Shown here one piece after another: positions 11,330-22,338 of a stretch of 64,000 nucleotides of DNA (the stretch's first letter is position 1; each line of letters starts with the position of its first letter). Below the pieces are notes generated by a model. The model was given only the letters and a program-made list of their open reading frames with translations, was not told the DNA's origin and ran no database searches. The stretch is from Diphasiastrum complanatum (Eukaryota > Streptophyta > Lycopodiopsida > Lycopodiales > Lycopodiaceae), in NCBI GenBank assembly GCA_029204225.1, contig MU831936.1, positions 31,949 to 95,948 of the forward strand, in the 5' to 3' direction. The translations under genes and the position numbers were made by a program.

Positions 11330-12090
11330 GAATGTGAATACTCTTTGTAAATAGACAACAAAATGAAATTGAATTGTTGCTCGTCTTTCAATATAGAACC
11401 TAACATGCAATGTTGATCCAACCTATTGAAATCATGCAACAAAATATGTGAGACCTATCTCACAACAAAGAACCAACCAACTTGAATTTGGATCTACCCT
11501 CTATCTATAGATGAAGCACTTACAATTCTGATGTCAAATTTTTCCATGAGTTTCAAATGAATGAAAAACACTCTAGAAATACACATGCAACTCAAACACA
11601 ACCCTTTGTGTGAAATGATGTGACTATGACAACAAAAACTTGTCTTATTCAATTCTATCTTTGATTGAGTATAAAAACTGTGAATGATGAATTATGCATG
11701 CAATATATTCAAATAAAAAAGTGTCCACTCGGATTTTGGGTCACTCCCTACCGTTTTCTTTAAGAGCTAATAACTCCTACTAGGATCATCAAAATGAATT
11801 GAAACCAATTGCACTGGAAAGTAGACTCTTCTAGCTTTCCAACAAGCTATACTGTCAGTACTTTTGGACCTAGCATCAAGAAAATAGAATGAAATGATCT
11901 AGTCTGGTTTTCACATGTGTGAAAAGTCAAAATTCTGTACATCCTCTGTTTCGGACTAAAAATATCAGTTCTAACCTCATTGGTTCAAAAGCTGTTCAAG
12001 AATAGATAGCAAAAAAGTGCACAACTTCCTAGCTTAAATTGTCACAAAATTCTTCATACACCTGATGTTAGTAGCATTCAAAGCATGGCA
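11330..12090 (-). other. Untranslated leader of element A
   Basis: A gene-free stretch of about 760 bp between the primer-binding site and gag, in the usual leader position. Part of it (GCAACAAAATATGTGAGA at about 11435) recurs upstream of the F gag near 54972. Confidence 0.6.
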
Positions 12091-12104
12091 TGGCTCTAAT
12101 ACCA
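12091..12104 (-). other. Primer-binding site of element A
   Basis: TGGCTCTAATACCA, on the minus strand TGGTATTAGAGCCA, matches the Met-tRNA 3' end with one change from TGGTATCAGAGCC. It abuts the 5' LTR. Confidence 0.8.
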
Positions 12105-12913
12105 TGTGAAAAATACAGCAACTTCACACGTGTGGGGAACCACAACAAAAGTGAATGATCTTTACCATGCTTTATGGTGGCACACATATCACTTGTAGAG
12201 TAATACTACAATCTACCAACATATCTAAGGCTAGAGCACAATCTAGAATGCTACAAAGATCAAAGCTACATTAATTCCTTACAAATAGGGAAAGTACACA
12301 AGCAAAATAATGTATGAAGAATGCACCAATCTCGAGCTAGAGAGAGAATACAACTACAAGCAAAAATTGTGTGAGATCCAATTTTGACATTATGACCTTA
12401 CCAAAGCTTGATTCATCATTATAAATGAATGAGAACCATATGTACATATATAGGAGAGCCTTAGCTCGTGGTACTACTAGCGTGCAATGCATTTCCTACA
12501 CCTATTCAAGTGTAAACTACCACCATATTGACACCTAACAGCTTGCATGCAGGAAATTGCACCTAACTTCTACCTACTTTTTCCAAATGTCAATTTCTCA
12601 ACTAGGAACCTACAATTCTACTTGCATGTGTCCATTAGAACATTTGCATGCTATGCATGTCCCAATAGAAACTTAGGACACAATGCATTTATGATGGCTC
12701 AAGTTCCTACAAGGTCATATTAGACCATTTCTATGTATAAATCTACATGCATGTCAATCTAGACATTGTGAACATTATATGCATGTCAATGGAACTTGAT
12801 CTACCTAACTCAAACTCTCAATTCACACACGTTGAGTATGTACAATCAATTTGCATGGGTAGAACCCCCAAAATCAACATATACAAGATAGATATGTTTT
12901 ACGATTCTTCACA
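12105..12913 (-). repeat. 5' LTR of element A
   Basis: 809 bp, TGTGAAAAATAC...TTCTTCACA, followed by the GGCTT target duplication at 12914. Confidence 0.88.
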
Positions 12914-13418
12914 GGCTTTTGAACAAAATAGGCTGCAAATTCTTTGATATGCCTTATAGGTGGTCTGCGATATCTTGTCGGTTTTCTAGAAGATGAACAA
13001 AGTTGATTATTTTCATTATGTTGTAGTTGTTGAGCTATAACATCTTCTTCAGATTTGTTGTTGATAAGCTGTTCATTTGACGTAGACGAGCTAGGACTTT
13101 CAAGGTACCTGTGCATAAGCGATACATACAAAAATTGTATAGGTTTGATAATGATGGTTTGGAGCCTGTCCAAACTTCATAAGGTTTTTTTTTTCTGAGA
13201 GACCTTCAGTCGGTCATCTATTCCGGATACAAGCTGCAGTGAAAATAGCTTCGGCCCAGAAGACTTTCGGAAGTGTCGCATGAGCAAGCATACACTTAGC
13301 CGATTCCGATTCTTTCTCTTAGCAAGTCCATTCGACTGAGGCAAATATGAGGTAATAAACTATTGCTCAATGCCGTTGTTAGAACAATAATCCTTGAATT
13401 TGGTAGAGATGTACTCCC
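12914..13418 (-). pseudogene. E1 integrase C-terminal half and linker to RT
   Basis: Minus-strand reading from 13418: EYISTKFKDYC, NGIEQ, then TSYLPQSNGLA, SAKCMLAHATLPK, and after a gap the serine-rich linker SRKPTRYRRPPIRHIKEFAAYF, which is typical of the sequence between Copia integrase and RT. A stop follows NGIEQ and the frame shifts at least twice. It joins 17446-17663 upstream across element C and 1302-1493 downstream across element A. Confidence 0.82.
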
Positions 13419-14069
13419 TGTGAAAGATTTCAGATCCTTAAGATCCAATCTACTTGAATGATCTTTGGTTAGAAAGAGAAATACACTACCAATTTCACCA
13501 ATGCAGAAAAATCAGCATCTACACACAATTTGAGATGCAAACACTAATAGAACTTGATCAAACTTGAATGAAATGATTATATTACTGTTGCTGTCCGTAC
13601 AAAACCAGCAAGCTACTGTATTTCACATGTGTGGATCCAAAAATAGCAAATATAGATCATTCTACACATAGAATTGCAAGCAATCACCAAGATAGTGCAC
13701 CAATGGATAGTAGAACCCAAGAGAACCATGTATAAGCATGAAATGAGATAGAGAAGAGAGAAGATGACTCTCTCCACGAGTTACATCCTTTTATAGCAGG
13801 TCCAAACCCTATTTGGCCACTTGGCTTTCCCACCAAAATGCTAACCCTACCAATTTTGGGTCTAGATTCAATGTACCCAACTTATTCAAATTGAATCTAC
13901 TCAAACTCGCATTCTATCTTTCCCACACTTTCAAAAAGTGTTTATTCAAATGAAATTTAGACTAATGAACTTTGAAAAGTCAACCTCTAAGTCTAAAACA
14001 AGTTTTGGCCTCAATATGCCAAATATGGAAATATTGCAAAATGTGATGAAACTAGTTGAATGTTTCACA
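13419..14069 (-). repeat. 3' LTR of element C
   Basis: 651 bp, TGTGAAAGATTTC...ATGTTTCACA; the next bases CTCCCTCTTCAAC are the complement of a polypurine tract GTTGAAGAGGGAG. Confidence 0.88.
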
Positions 14070-16518
14070 CTCCCTCTTCAACTAGTTTTAGCATAGACTT
14101 TGATAATACTCCAAGTGAAGTCCTATGATTCATGAACAAGTCTTTTTCCAATGCTTTGGTGAAGATATCAGCTACACATTCCCTTGAAGACACATGTTGA
14201 AGCTCCACCTCCTTTGCAATGACTTGCTCCCTCACAAAATGATATTGTATCTCAATATGCTTGCTCCTAGCATGAAAGATAGGATTGGATGCCATTCTTT
14301 GGGCTGATTGATTGTCACAAAAGATGATTGGGCTCTCTGAAAAATCCAGCAAGTGAAGATCCTTGATCATCCTCTTGATCCATACCATCTCCTTTGTGCA
14401 ATGTGTAAGAGCTTTGTACTCGGCCTCACTAGATGACAATGAGATAGTGGCTTGTTTCTTTGACATCCATGATATAGCTCCATCACCTATGAAAATACAA
14501 TAAGAACTAATGGATTTCCTATCCATTATATCTCCAGCATAGTCCAAATCTGAAAATCCAAAAAGATTAGGTGATGATCCCTCATACAATATGCCAAAAT
14601 CTCGAGCTCCAATGATGCACCTTAAAACTCGCTTTCCTAGCTTCCAATGCTCCTCACTAGGATCTTGCATGAATTGACTCAATCTTCCAACACAATAGCT
14701 TAGATCAGGTCTAGTAATGGTTAGATAGATGAGTGAACCAACTAGCTTTCTATAGAGAGTAATGTCCTTGAAGGATCTTTCATTACCTCTTATAGTAAGC
14801 TTTACATGAGACTCCACAGGTGTATCAATAGCTTTTGCATCTACCATATGAAATCTTTCTAGAATAGAATTAGCATACTTCTCTTGACAAATGAAAGTAG
14901 ATTGAGAAGATCTAATGACTTCTATTCCTAAAATGTAATGCAAATTACCAAGATCATGCACCTCAAACTCCTTCTTAAGAGCATTCTTGATGTCCTCCAC
15001 ATCTTGACTGTCTCCACCACTCAAGATGATATCATCCACATAGATTAGCAAGATGGTAACATCATTTCCAGCAAACCTATAATAAAGTGAATGATCATAC
15101 TCATTCATAACAAAGCCTTGAGAGAGTAAAAAAGTGTTAAGCTTAGCATACCAACTCCTTGGTGCTTGCTTAAGGCCATACAAACTCTTTTGTAGAAGAC
15201 ACACATGATTTGGCTTTGTTGATGAGATGTAGCTCTCGGATTGCTCCATGTATACTTCCTCCTCAAGATCACCATTCAAGAATGCATTTGAAATGTCCAT
15301 TTGCCATAGATCCCATCCATAAAGTGTAGCAAGTGAAATGATGAATCGAATGCTTACCATCTTTGCCACGAGTGCAAAGGTCTCATCATAGTCAATTCCT
15401 TGTTGTTGAGCATATCCTTTTGCCACTAACCTTGCCTTGTACATGTTGATAGATCCATCTTGGTTTGTCTTCACCTTGAAGATCCATTTGCATCCAATAG
15501 CTTTCTTGTCCTTAGGCAACTCCACCAATCTCCATGTTCCATTCTTCATAAGAGCTTGATACTCAAGATCCATTGCTTGGATCCACTCCTCTTCTTTCCT
15601 TGCTTGATCTACACTTGTAGGCTCATCCAAAGAGGTTAGGAAAGCAACATAATTTCCAAAAACTACTTGCTTACCCTTTTGATCATATGTGAGCCTTGAA
15701 GGTACTTGTCTTTCTCTTGATATTCTCCTTGGCTTTTGACTTGATGAAGGTCCATCATCACCACCATCCAAAGTAGGATCCTTCTCATCAACATCAAGAA
15801 TGTTAGAACCATCTACTTTACCATCAATCATGCTTGAAGACACCTTTGGAATGTTTCCCTCATAAAAAATGACATCTCTACCAACAATCACTTTGTTAGT
15901 AGAAGGAATGTAAACCTTGTAGGCTTTACTCACCTCACTATATCCAACAAAAATACCTCTTCTTGAAGATGGATCCTCCTTGGTCCTATCATCAAGAGTA
16001 ATGTTGACATAGCATGTGCATCCAAAGGTTCTTAGAAAGTTGACACTCGGCCTCCTCTTGAATAGCATCTCAAAAGGTGTCCTTCCATCCAAAATAGCAC
16101 TCGGCCACCTATTGCACAAGAAATTGGCACACAACAAAGCTTGATCCCAAAATGGTTTGTCAAAATTAGCACTTAACCTCATAGCTTTAGCACTTTCACA
16201 TAAAGTCCTATTCTTCCTTTCAGCCACTCCATTTTGTTGTGGGGTCCTTGATGTCGTATACTCCCTCTTGGTCCCATGCTCATCACAAAAGGCCTTGAAC
16301 TTGTTAGGTATGTACTTACCACCATTGTCACCTCTCAAGCACTTGATCTTTGTGGAAAATTGGTTCTCCCTTGCATTCTTGAACTTGACAAAGACATCAT
16401 ACACTTCATCCTTGCTCTTTAGTAGATAGATCCAACAAAATCTACTAAAATCATCAATGAATGTTACATACATCTTAGCTCCACTATTGCTAATTGTAGT
16501 AATTCCATGAATATCCAA
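14065..16518 (-). CDS. Element C Copia pol: integrase-RT-RNase H, 817 aa open frame
   Basis: The frame is uninterrupted. Integrase core occupies about residues 1-130: FIDDFSRFCWIY (first Asp), CLRGDNGGKYIP (second Asp), TPQQNGVAERKNRTL (Glu), followed by LRTFGCTCYV and FVGYSEVSKAYKVY. RT runs about 300-560: WIQAMDLEYQALMKNGTW, CKWIFKVKTNQDGSI, QMDISNAFLNGDLEEEVYM, SLYGLKQAPRSWY and LLIYVDDIILSGG, so both catalytic Asp motifs are present. RNase H follows: LVGSLIYLTITRPDLSY, SDLDYAGD, SSSEAEYKAL, FCDNQSA, ADIFTKAL. The annotated ATG is inside the integrase, because the gag, protease and zinc-finger part is gone; a working Copia polyprotein is usually about 1300 aa. Codon and motif integrity agree with a recent insertion. 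It probably has no own translation start. Confidence 0.88.
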   Translation of the reverse strand: MDIHGITTISNSGAKMYVTFIDDFSRFCWIYLLKSKDEVYDVFVKFKNARENQFSTKIKCLRGDNGGKYIPNKFKAFCDEHGTKREYTTSRTPQQNGVAERKNRTLCESAKAMRLSANFDKPFWDQALLCANFLCNRWPSAILDGRTPFEMLFKRRPSVNFLRTFGCTCYVNITLDDRTKEDPSSRRGIFVGYSEVSKAYKVYIPSTNKVIVGRDVIFYEGNIPKVSSSMIDGKVDGSNILDVDEKDPTLDGGDDGPSSSQKPRRISRERQVPSRLTYDQKGKQVVFGNYVAFLTSLDEPTSVDQARKEEEWIQAMDLEYQALMKNGTWRLVELPKDKKAIGCKWIFKVKTNQDGSINMYKARLVAKGYAQQQGIDYDETFALVAKMVSIRFIISLATLYGWDLWQMDISNAFLNGDLEEEVYMEQSESYISSTKPNHVCLLQKSLYGLKQAPRSWYAKLNTFLLSQGFVMNEYDHSLYYRFAGNDVTILLIYVDDIILSGGDSQDVEDIKNALKKEFEVHDLGNLHYILGIEVIRSSQSTFICQEKYANSILERFHMVDAKAIDTPVESHVKLTIRGNERSFKDITLYRKLVGSLIYLTITRPDLSYCVGRLSQFMQDPSEEHWKLGKRVLRCIIGARDFGILYEGSSPNLFGFSDLDYAGDIMDRKSISSYCIFIGDGAISWMSKKQATISLSSSEAEYKALTHCTKEMVWIKRMIKDLHLLDFSESPIIFCDNQSAQRMASNPIFHARSKHIEIQYHFVREQVIAKEVELQHVSSRECVADIFTKALEKDLFMNHRTSLGVLSKSMLKLVEEGV

Positions 16519-16539
16519 ATGTACAATTTAAAAAGGCTT

Positions 16540-16799
16540 TGTAGATTTAGATGTAGATCTATCATAAGTTAGTATTCGAGTCATTTGAAAAATTCGAATC
16601 TTCGAAAAAATTCAATCCAATGAAAAAATTCGATTCTTTTGAAAGATTCGAGTCTTTCAAAAACAAATCGAGTCTTTAAAAAAAAAAACGAGTCTTTCGA
16701 AAAGAATTCGATCCTTTGGAAAAATTTGAGTCCTTGAAAAAATTCAAGTCTTTGGAAAAATTCGATCCTTCAAAAAAATTCGATCCTTTCGAGTCTTTC
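16540..16799. repeat. Degenerate TTCGAGTCTTTCAAAAA tandem array in element C
   Basis: About a dozen imperfect units of 17-22 bp alternate TTCGAGTCTTT or TTCGATCCTTT with A-runs, between the truncated pol start and the 5' LTR. The last unit (CGAGTCTTTCAAAGATTTCAG) runs into the LTR and replaces its TGTG end. The array occupies the place of primer-binding site, leader, gag and protease. Confidence 0.8.
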
Positions 16800-17445
16800 A
16801 AAGATTTCAGATCCTTAAGATCCAATCTACTTGAATGATCCTTGGTTAGAAAGAGAAATACACTACCAATTTCACCAATGTAGAAAAATCAGCATCTACA
16901 CACAATTTGAGATGCAAACACTAATAGAACTTGATCAAACTTGAATGAAATGATTATGTACTGTTGCTGTCCGTACAAAACCAGCAAGCTACTGTATTTC
17001 ACATGTGTGGATCCAAAAATAACAAATATAGATCATTCTACACATAGAATTGCAAGCAATCACCAAGATAGTGCACCAATGGATAGTAGAACCCAAGAGA
17101 ACCATGTATAAGCATGAAATGAGATAGAGAAGAGAGAAGATGACTCTCTCCACGAGTTACATCCTTTTCTAGCATGTCCAAACCCTATTTGGCCACTTGG
17201 CTTTCCCACCAAAATGCTAACCCTACCAATTTTGGGTCTAGATTCAATGTACCCAACTTATTCAAATTGAATCTACTCAAACTCGCATTCTATCTTTCCC
17301 ACACTTTCAAAAAGTGTTTATTCAAATGAAATTTAGACTAATGAACTTTGAAAAGTCAACCTCTAAGTCTAAAACAAGTTTTGGCCTCAATATGCCAAAT
17401 ATGGAAATATTGCAAAATGTGATGAAACTAGTTGAATCTTTCACA
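16800..17445 (-). repeat. 5' LTR of element C
   Basis: Matches 13424-14069 almost base for base and ends CTTTCACA. The outer-left TGTGA is missing, being overwritten by the tandem array. Confidence 0.88.
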
Positions 17446-17663
17446 CTCTCGCCCATTGTCGGACCTCAATGCTTTAATTCTTTTACCAGTTTCCATTTCT
17501 ACACGCTCCTTGAATTGTCAAAGGATTTTGAAAGCCTCCGATTTCTGCTTAATAAAATAAACAGCTGTTCTTCTGGAATATTTGTCAATGAGGGTAATGA
17601 AATACTTTGCATCAAGAACCAAAGGAATTTGCATTAAACCACATATATCTGAATGAACAATGT
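17446..17663 (-). pseudogene. E1 integrase N-terminal part
   Basis: The minus-strand frame reads LNIVHSDICGLMQIPLVL, ITLIDKYSRRTAVYFIKQK, METGKRIKALRSDNGRE, the Copia integrase core with its first two catalytic Asp. It stops at the element C insertion site. Confidence 0.82.
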
Positions 17664-17885
17664 TTAGAACATCTTTTGCTGCATGCCTATGACTTGATCT
17701 ACTGGGGATATGTGGCCGATTTGAGTGTCTAATATATTGAGTATGATAAGTGCAAAAGCTTTACCATCCTTCGATTTCCATTTTGGGGCTGATGTGTCAT
17801 CTTCAAGCTTCAGTTCGATACCTGTGACAACATCCCACAACTCGTTGGCAATTAGTGATACCGTGATGCTACAATTGGAAATCAA
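17664..17885 (-). pseudogene. E1 gag N-terminal fragment
   Basis: Reads LIANELWDVVTGIELKLED, KWKSKDGKAFALIILNILD and TQIGHIS on the minus strand, closely like element B gag (KLKDGKAFALIILNI). It abuts integrase directly, so the gag C-terminus, protease and pre-integrase of E1 are deleted at about 17664-17700. Confidence 0.78.
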
Positions 17886-17986
17886 TTATCTGATACTGAA
17901 ATTTGGTACCACTTGTTGAAAAATAGATATGGCTCTGATAGTATGAAGAGTATAGAGCTCTGATAGTATGAAAAGTATCTAATGAT

Positions 17987-18001
17987 ATCACTCTGATACC
18001 A
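17987..18001 (-). other. Primer-binding site of E1
   Basis: ATCACTCTGATACCA, on the minus strand TGGTATCAGAG, adjoins the start of the E1 5' LTR. Two similar partial copies (CTCTGATAGTATGA) lie upstream at about 17932 and 17958, suggesting local duplication. Confidence 0.7.
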
Positions 18002-18901
18002 TTTTGGAAGAAGGAAAGGAAGAGGAAGAGTTGATAAGTCGAAGTTCATGGACGAACAATGGAGCGCAGTGGAATGATCCTTCTTCCTTATGCATGGCTA
18101 CGCCTATCATAAATCAAACAAAGCTATCATGACAATCATCGCATTTGATCTTTTAGCAACTACCTTTGAAATCATTAATACTAAAATGATTTTGAAGCCA
18201 AACAATTACAGAGTGAAGTGATGTATAACATATTGCAGTATTGAAGTATTCAATAGATCAGACGAAACAATAAGAGATTTATCAGTTACTGATAACTATA
18301 GAGAAGCATACATTCTGACATGATACTGAACACAATAAGAAGATGGATTGATTTAGTAAGTAACATGTACAAAGTTATGAGAGCACAAAGAAATAGCAAA
18401 TGCAACCACGTACTCTAAACTATCTTTGAGTAACTGGTAACTCTGTCTTATGCACTTCCGTTAATAAGCAATAAGCACTAAATAGCAATACTCAAAACAG
18501 AACAATAATAGAACTCTATAAGTCCTTCTCTGATGTTCTCTTTGTGTTTTCTTTTGTTCTTCTCTAATTCAACTATTTATACTTAAGCAATTTAAGCTTA
18601 TCCAATTACGACAACTAATTAGGTGCTAGGTCACAATTGGTAGTTAGCCATAATGTGATGACATCCATCCAGTTAGGCCCTTCTCAAAAATTTACTTGCA
18701 AAGTGGTTAGGGCAAGTCTTTAGCTTCATAACAGGCAGAAACTGTAATTGTCTTCCTTCGACATCTTCGACTTCTCCGATAGCTCATCGAAGTCATCCGA
18801 TATGTCGGAGCCACCTGTTGAGCGATTCCTGAGTATTTCTGTAGATTGCGTAAAAACACAAATAAAACTAAAAAACTAAATGAATGGATGGATGTAGATT
18901 A

Positions 18902-20192
18902 TGTTGGAAATTAAGTCCACAGTTTTCTCCTTGGTGAATACTATTTATATTTCAGATTCTTCCTGCACATTTATGATCACTAATATAGGGTCAGATGAAA
19001 TCTCTTTTGGTTCTATGTCTGTTCATCTGATGCTTGCAGGAATCACAAAAGTCAAACAACCGAACTATTCAAAGGATGACTATGTCGGACTTAGGACTGA
19101 CCCTCATCCATGGGTAATAACTAAATGTTCTCTCTTTTCACATTCGAACGTCAAGTTCAAGAATTTGAAGATCATTGAAGGCTTGGCCAGCTTCAACAAC
19201 TTCAACAAATCAGGATTTCTATAAGTCTGCAGAAATACACTGTTTGTCGCAACAATATGCAAAAATGAATTGTTTGTCACACAGTTCACATTTTCAATTT
19301 CCCGACAATGGCTTCTTTTCAGCTATTTTGAGGAAGTAAACCTTTTGTCGGCTTTTTTGCTTTTTCACAAATGCGAACTGTAACTATTTCAGCATCAATT
19401 TCAACACCTTAGTGTTTTCGCAGAATGCGAAAAGTGCAAAGATGCTATATTTCAACGAGAAACGTCTCCAGCTACTTCCCAAGAAATGCGACAAATGCGA
19501 CATTCTTGTCCACGCAAGCGATCTCAAGTCGCTTGACCCCTGCACACCTATTTAGATGTCGTTGTACTCTAAATATCTGAAAAGTACACGACCAAGTACA
19601 TAATTAGGTTAAACTAGTCTTCTAAATATAGATTACTTAAATATTTTTTGTAATTACAAGGACACTAGTTATAAATACACCTCCAGCTCACATCAATCCT
19701 TGATGCTCCGTAATACAAACTTATTCGTCTGATCGGAAGATATTAAGCATCCAAGTTACGCCGACATTCTGGCTATAACACTTTCGTGTTCTTCAAGACT
19801 TCAGTGTAATATAGCAGCAACACTTTCTCATCTATGTCTAACATAGATGTATGTGTGTTGTGATTTCAATTACACTTCCTACTGCATGCTTACGCTCATT
19901 CACTCACTCTGATTAGAACACGGATGTCTACAACTCCTTAGTTTTTGATCAGACGACGATCGTCTTTGCGCCTGAGGAACAACATTATCATACTGCACTG
20001 TCATCATACAAAATTTTGAAACTGAACTTCACAACTATAACTATTTTACATTAATTCCACAACCCATCTAGTCTCTTCGGTGCACTGTACTCATTTATCT
20101 GTTTGAGTATGAACTAATTCATCAGAACTTGTTGCGAACAAGAGTTGTTCCACACTATAATCTCTCAGTCTCCCGCTTCGTCATTTCCAACA
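18902..20192 (+). mobile_element. Solo LTR in the E1 LTR
   Basis: Runs TGTTGGAAATTAAGTCCACA to CGTCATTTCCAACA, flanked by GATTA at 18897-18901 and 20193-20197. At 1291 bp it is clearly related to the element D LTRs (same first 20 bases, same TTCTTCCTGCACRTTTA and GTCGGCTTTTT motifs). There is no internal sequence and no second LTR, as expected after recombination between the two LTRs of a complete insertion. Strand is assigned by similarity to D. Confidence 0.87.
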
Positions 20193-20240
20193 GATTAAAG
20201 ATCGACTATTCGACTGAATCACTCTCGATAGTAGAATAAT

Positions 20241-21663
20241 TGTTGGAGATTAAGTCCACAATTGTCTCCTTGGTGAATGACTAATTTCTATTTCAAGATT
20301 CTTCCTGCACGTTTATTGATCGTTGATCTAGCGTGAGGTGAAACCAACTTTGGTTCTACGTCTGCTCATCTGATACCTACATGAATCATAACTTAAACAG
20401 CCAAATTATTTGAAGAACATTTACAACGAGCTTCCAGTTGATCTCTAGCAAAGGGTAACCAATCCTATTATATTTCAAGTTCAGATGTTAAGTTCAATAA
20501 TTTGAAGATCATTGAAGACTTGGCCATCTTCAAGAACTTCCACAAATTAGTACTTAGAACAACTCTGTAGAAATACACTAAGTGTCGCAACAATCTGCAG
20601 AACTACACTAAGTGTCACAACAGTCTGCAGAAATACACTAAGTGTCGCAACAATCTATAGAAATGAACTATTTTTCACAGTGTCGTCTTTTTTCGAAATG
20701 CGACAGTGTCGGCTTTTCCCGAAACGTGACACTTCAACATAGTTCAACAGTTCAACTATTTTTCAATAGTGTTGACTTTTTATGACAGTGTTGGCTTTTT
20801 CGCACTTTTTCGAAGAGAGAAAAAAACTCGAAAGTCATCCATTTTCAACAAGGAACGTTCCCAACCACTTCCCAGAATTTGCGAAGTGAGAGAAAGCCCC
20901 TTCACGTAAAATATGAAGTGAGAGAATTTGCGACGTCCTGGTCCATGTCAACATTCCCTAATTCGTTGACCGTATATATTATGTAGCCAAATACTTCCAA
21001 GTACAACGGCTTACCTAATTAGGTGACAAACATTTACTGTAGTTAATATGGATGCAATCTATAAATGGATCATCCAAGCACACTCTACGTGATGCTTCGT
21101 CCATGAGACGAATGATTTTGAGCCTCCTAGTTATGCCGTCATTCTGGTTGTAACTGCTATTTTGTTGTGCTTTAGTGTAATATAGCAACAACACTCTCTT
21201 CTATCTGTGTATAACGTAGATGAATGCTTGTTGTGATTTGAATGCACTTCATTGTTGTTTGATAACATTTGTTCACTCACTTTGATCAGAGCATGGATGT
21301 CTACAACTCCCCAGTTTCTAATCAGACAGTGGCTGTCTTTGAAGCCCGAAGAACTTGCGCTGTCATACTGCTCTTTCAATCTATTTCAAGACTAATTCTG
21401 ACTAAATCCATTTTTCAGTAATATCACACACAAACCATTTCTAATCTCTTTGGTGGGCTGTACTCATTTTTGTTTTTGTGAGTATGAACTAATTTATAAG
21501 ATCCTGTTGGGCAATAGAACACTTAAGCTGTGATTATACTTAGCATAAATATTCTATTAGACTATTTTTGCATCTAGCAGCCAATGTTGTAGCGGGAGAG
21601 CTATTCCACAAATATTCCTGCTCTCTTCTCCACTCGCATTTTCTATCCTCCTTTGTCCCATTA
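20241..21663 (+). repeat. 5' LTR of element D
   Basis: 1423 bp. It includes three to four tandem units of about 31 bp at 20565-20660 (core AAATACACTAAGTGTCGCAA) and, at 20680-20800, several GTGTCGGCTTTTT-like repeats. Confidence 0.88.
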
Positions 21664-21666
21664 GAT

Positions 21667-21678
21667 TGGTATCAGAGC
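21667..21678 (+). other. Primer-binding site of element D
   Basis: TGGTATCAGAGC, three bases after the 5' LTR end; complementary to initiator Met-tRNA. Confidence 0.85.
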
Positions 21679-21731
21679 GTAGCTCAAATAAACCGAGAGA
21701 TTAAGTTTATTCTATTTGTATTACTGTTAAC

Positions 21732-22330
21732 ATGTCTCATATTGGTAGCTCTTCGTCTCCATCATCCAACGAGGCTAGAATCATTGACAAGTTCAATGGT
21801 TCTAACTTCTACATCTGGAAGCTAAAACTACGGATGATGTTGATAGATAGAGATCTTTGGGATGTAGTAGAAGGTGTTGGCCTGAAACCAGAAGATGGTG
21901 ATCAAGCAAAGGCATGGAAGATCAAAGATCAGAAGGCTTTAGCATGTATCACACTCAATCTAGCTGACTCCCAAATATCCCATGCTATCACATGCAAAAC
22001 CTCTAAGGATGCATTAGATTTGTTATCAAATCTCATTGAGACTCATGATGTAACCACTAGATTACATCTTAGAAGGATGTTTTTACTCTTAGCATGTCTG
22101 ATTCTACTACCATCACTTCTCACATCAACAACTTCAAATCTTTGTTGGATTAGTAATCAGTTGTAGGATGTGCTATTCAAGATGATTATGTCGTTATGAC
22201 CTTGTTTGTTTCTCTTCCGAAGTCGTATGAGCACTTTTTGGTGATGATCTCCACACAACCCGACTTCACTCTTCAAAAGGTGATCGGTCATCTTCTTCAA
22301 GAAGAAATACGGAGAAAGACTAGGGTAAGG
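21732..22330 (+). pseudogene. Element D gag
   Basis: Starts at ATG 21732. It reads IIDKFNGSNFYIWKLKLR (gag N-terminus), DRDLWDVVEGVGLKPED, KAWKIKDQKALACITLNL and DALDLLSNLIETHDV, then shifts frame near 22075; the frame from 22190 reads TLFVSLPKSYEHFLV and LQKVIGHLLQEE. This is UBN2-type Copia gag. The lysine/arginine-rich end is cut at about 22325 by the deletion that joins it to the RT/RNase H end. Confidence 0.85.
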
Positions 22331-22338
22331 ACAAATCG

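Larger units (their letters stand above)
1494..12913 (-). mobile_element. Copia element A, minus strand, carrying element B
   Basis: LTRs at 1494-2380 and 12105-12913 both begin TGTGAAAAAT. The element is flanked by GGCTT at 1489-1493 and 12914-12918, a 5-bp target duplication. Order on the minus strand: 5' LTR, primer-binding site, leader, gag, zinc-knuckle and protease region, pre-integrase, integrase C-terminus, about 1 kb of unclassified 3' sequence, 3' LTR. Gag is split by element B at 4569-10690. Integrase core, RT and RNase H are missing, so A cannot move on its own. It sits inside the coding region of E1, between the integrase linker and RT. Confidence 0.88.
13419..17445 (-). mobile_element. 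Copia element C, young, gag-less, nested in E1 integrase
   Basis: LTRs at 13419-14069 and 16800-17445 are nearly identical (about ten differences seen over 640 bp), the most alike pair in the window. Flanks are CTCCC (13414-13418) and CTCTC (17446-17450), one substitution apart. Joining the flanks restores the E1 integrase motif SDNGREYIS. The inside holds one open pol frame but no gag, protease or primer-binding site; these are replaced by an AT-rich tandem array at 16540-16799. It could only have moved with proteins from a related element, or it lost gag after insertion. Confidence 0.9.
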
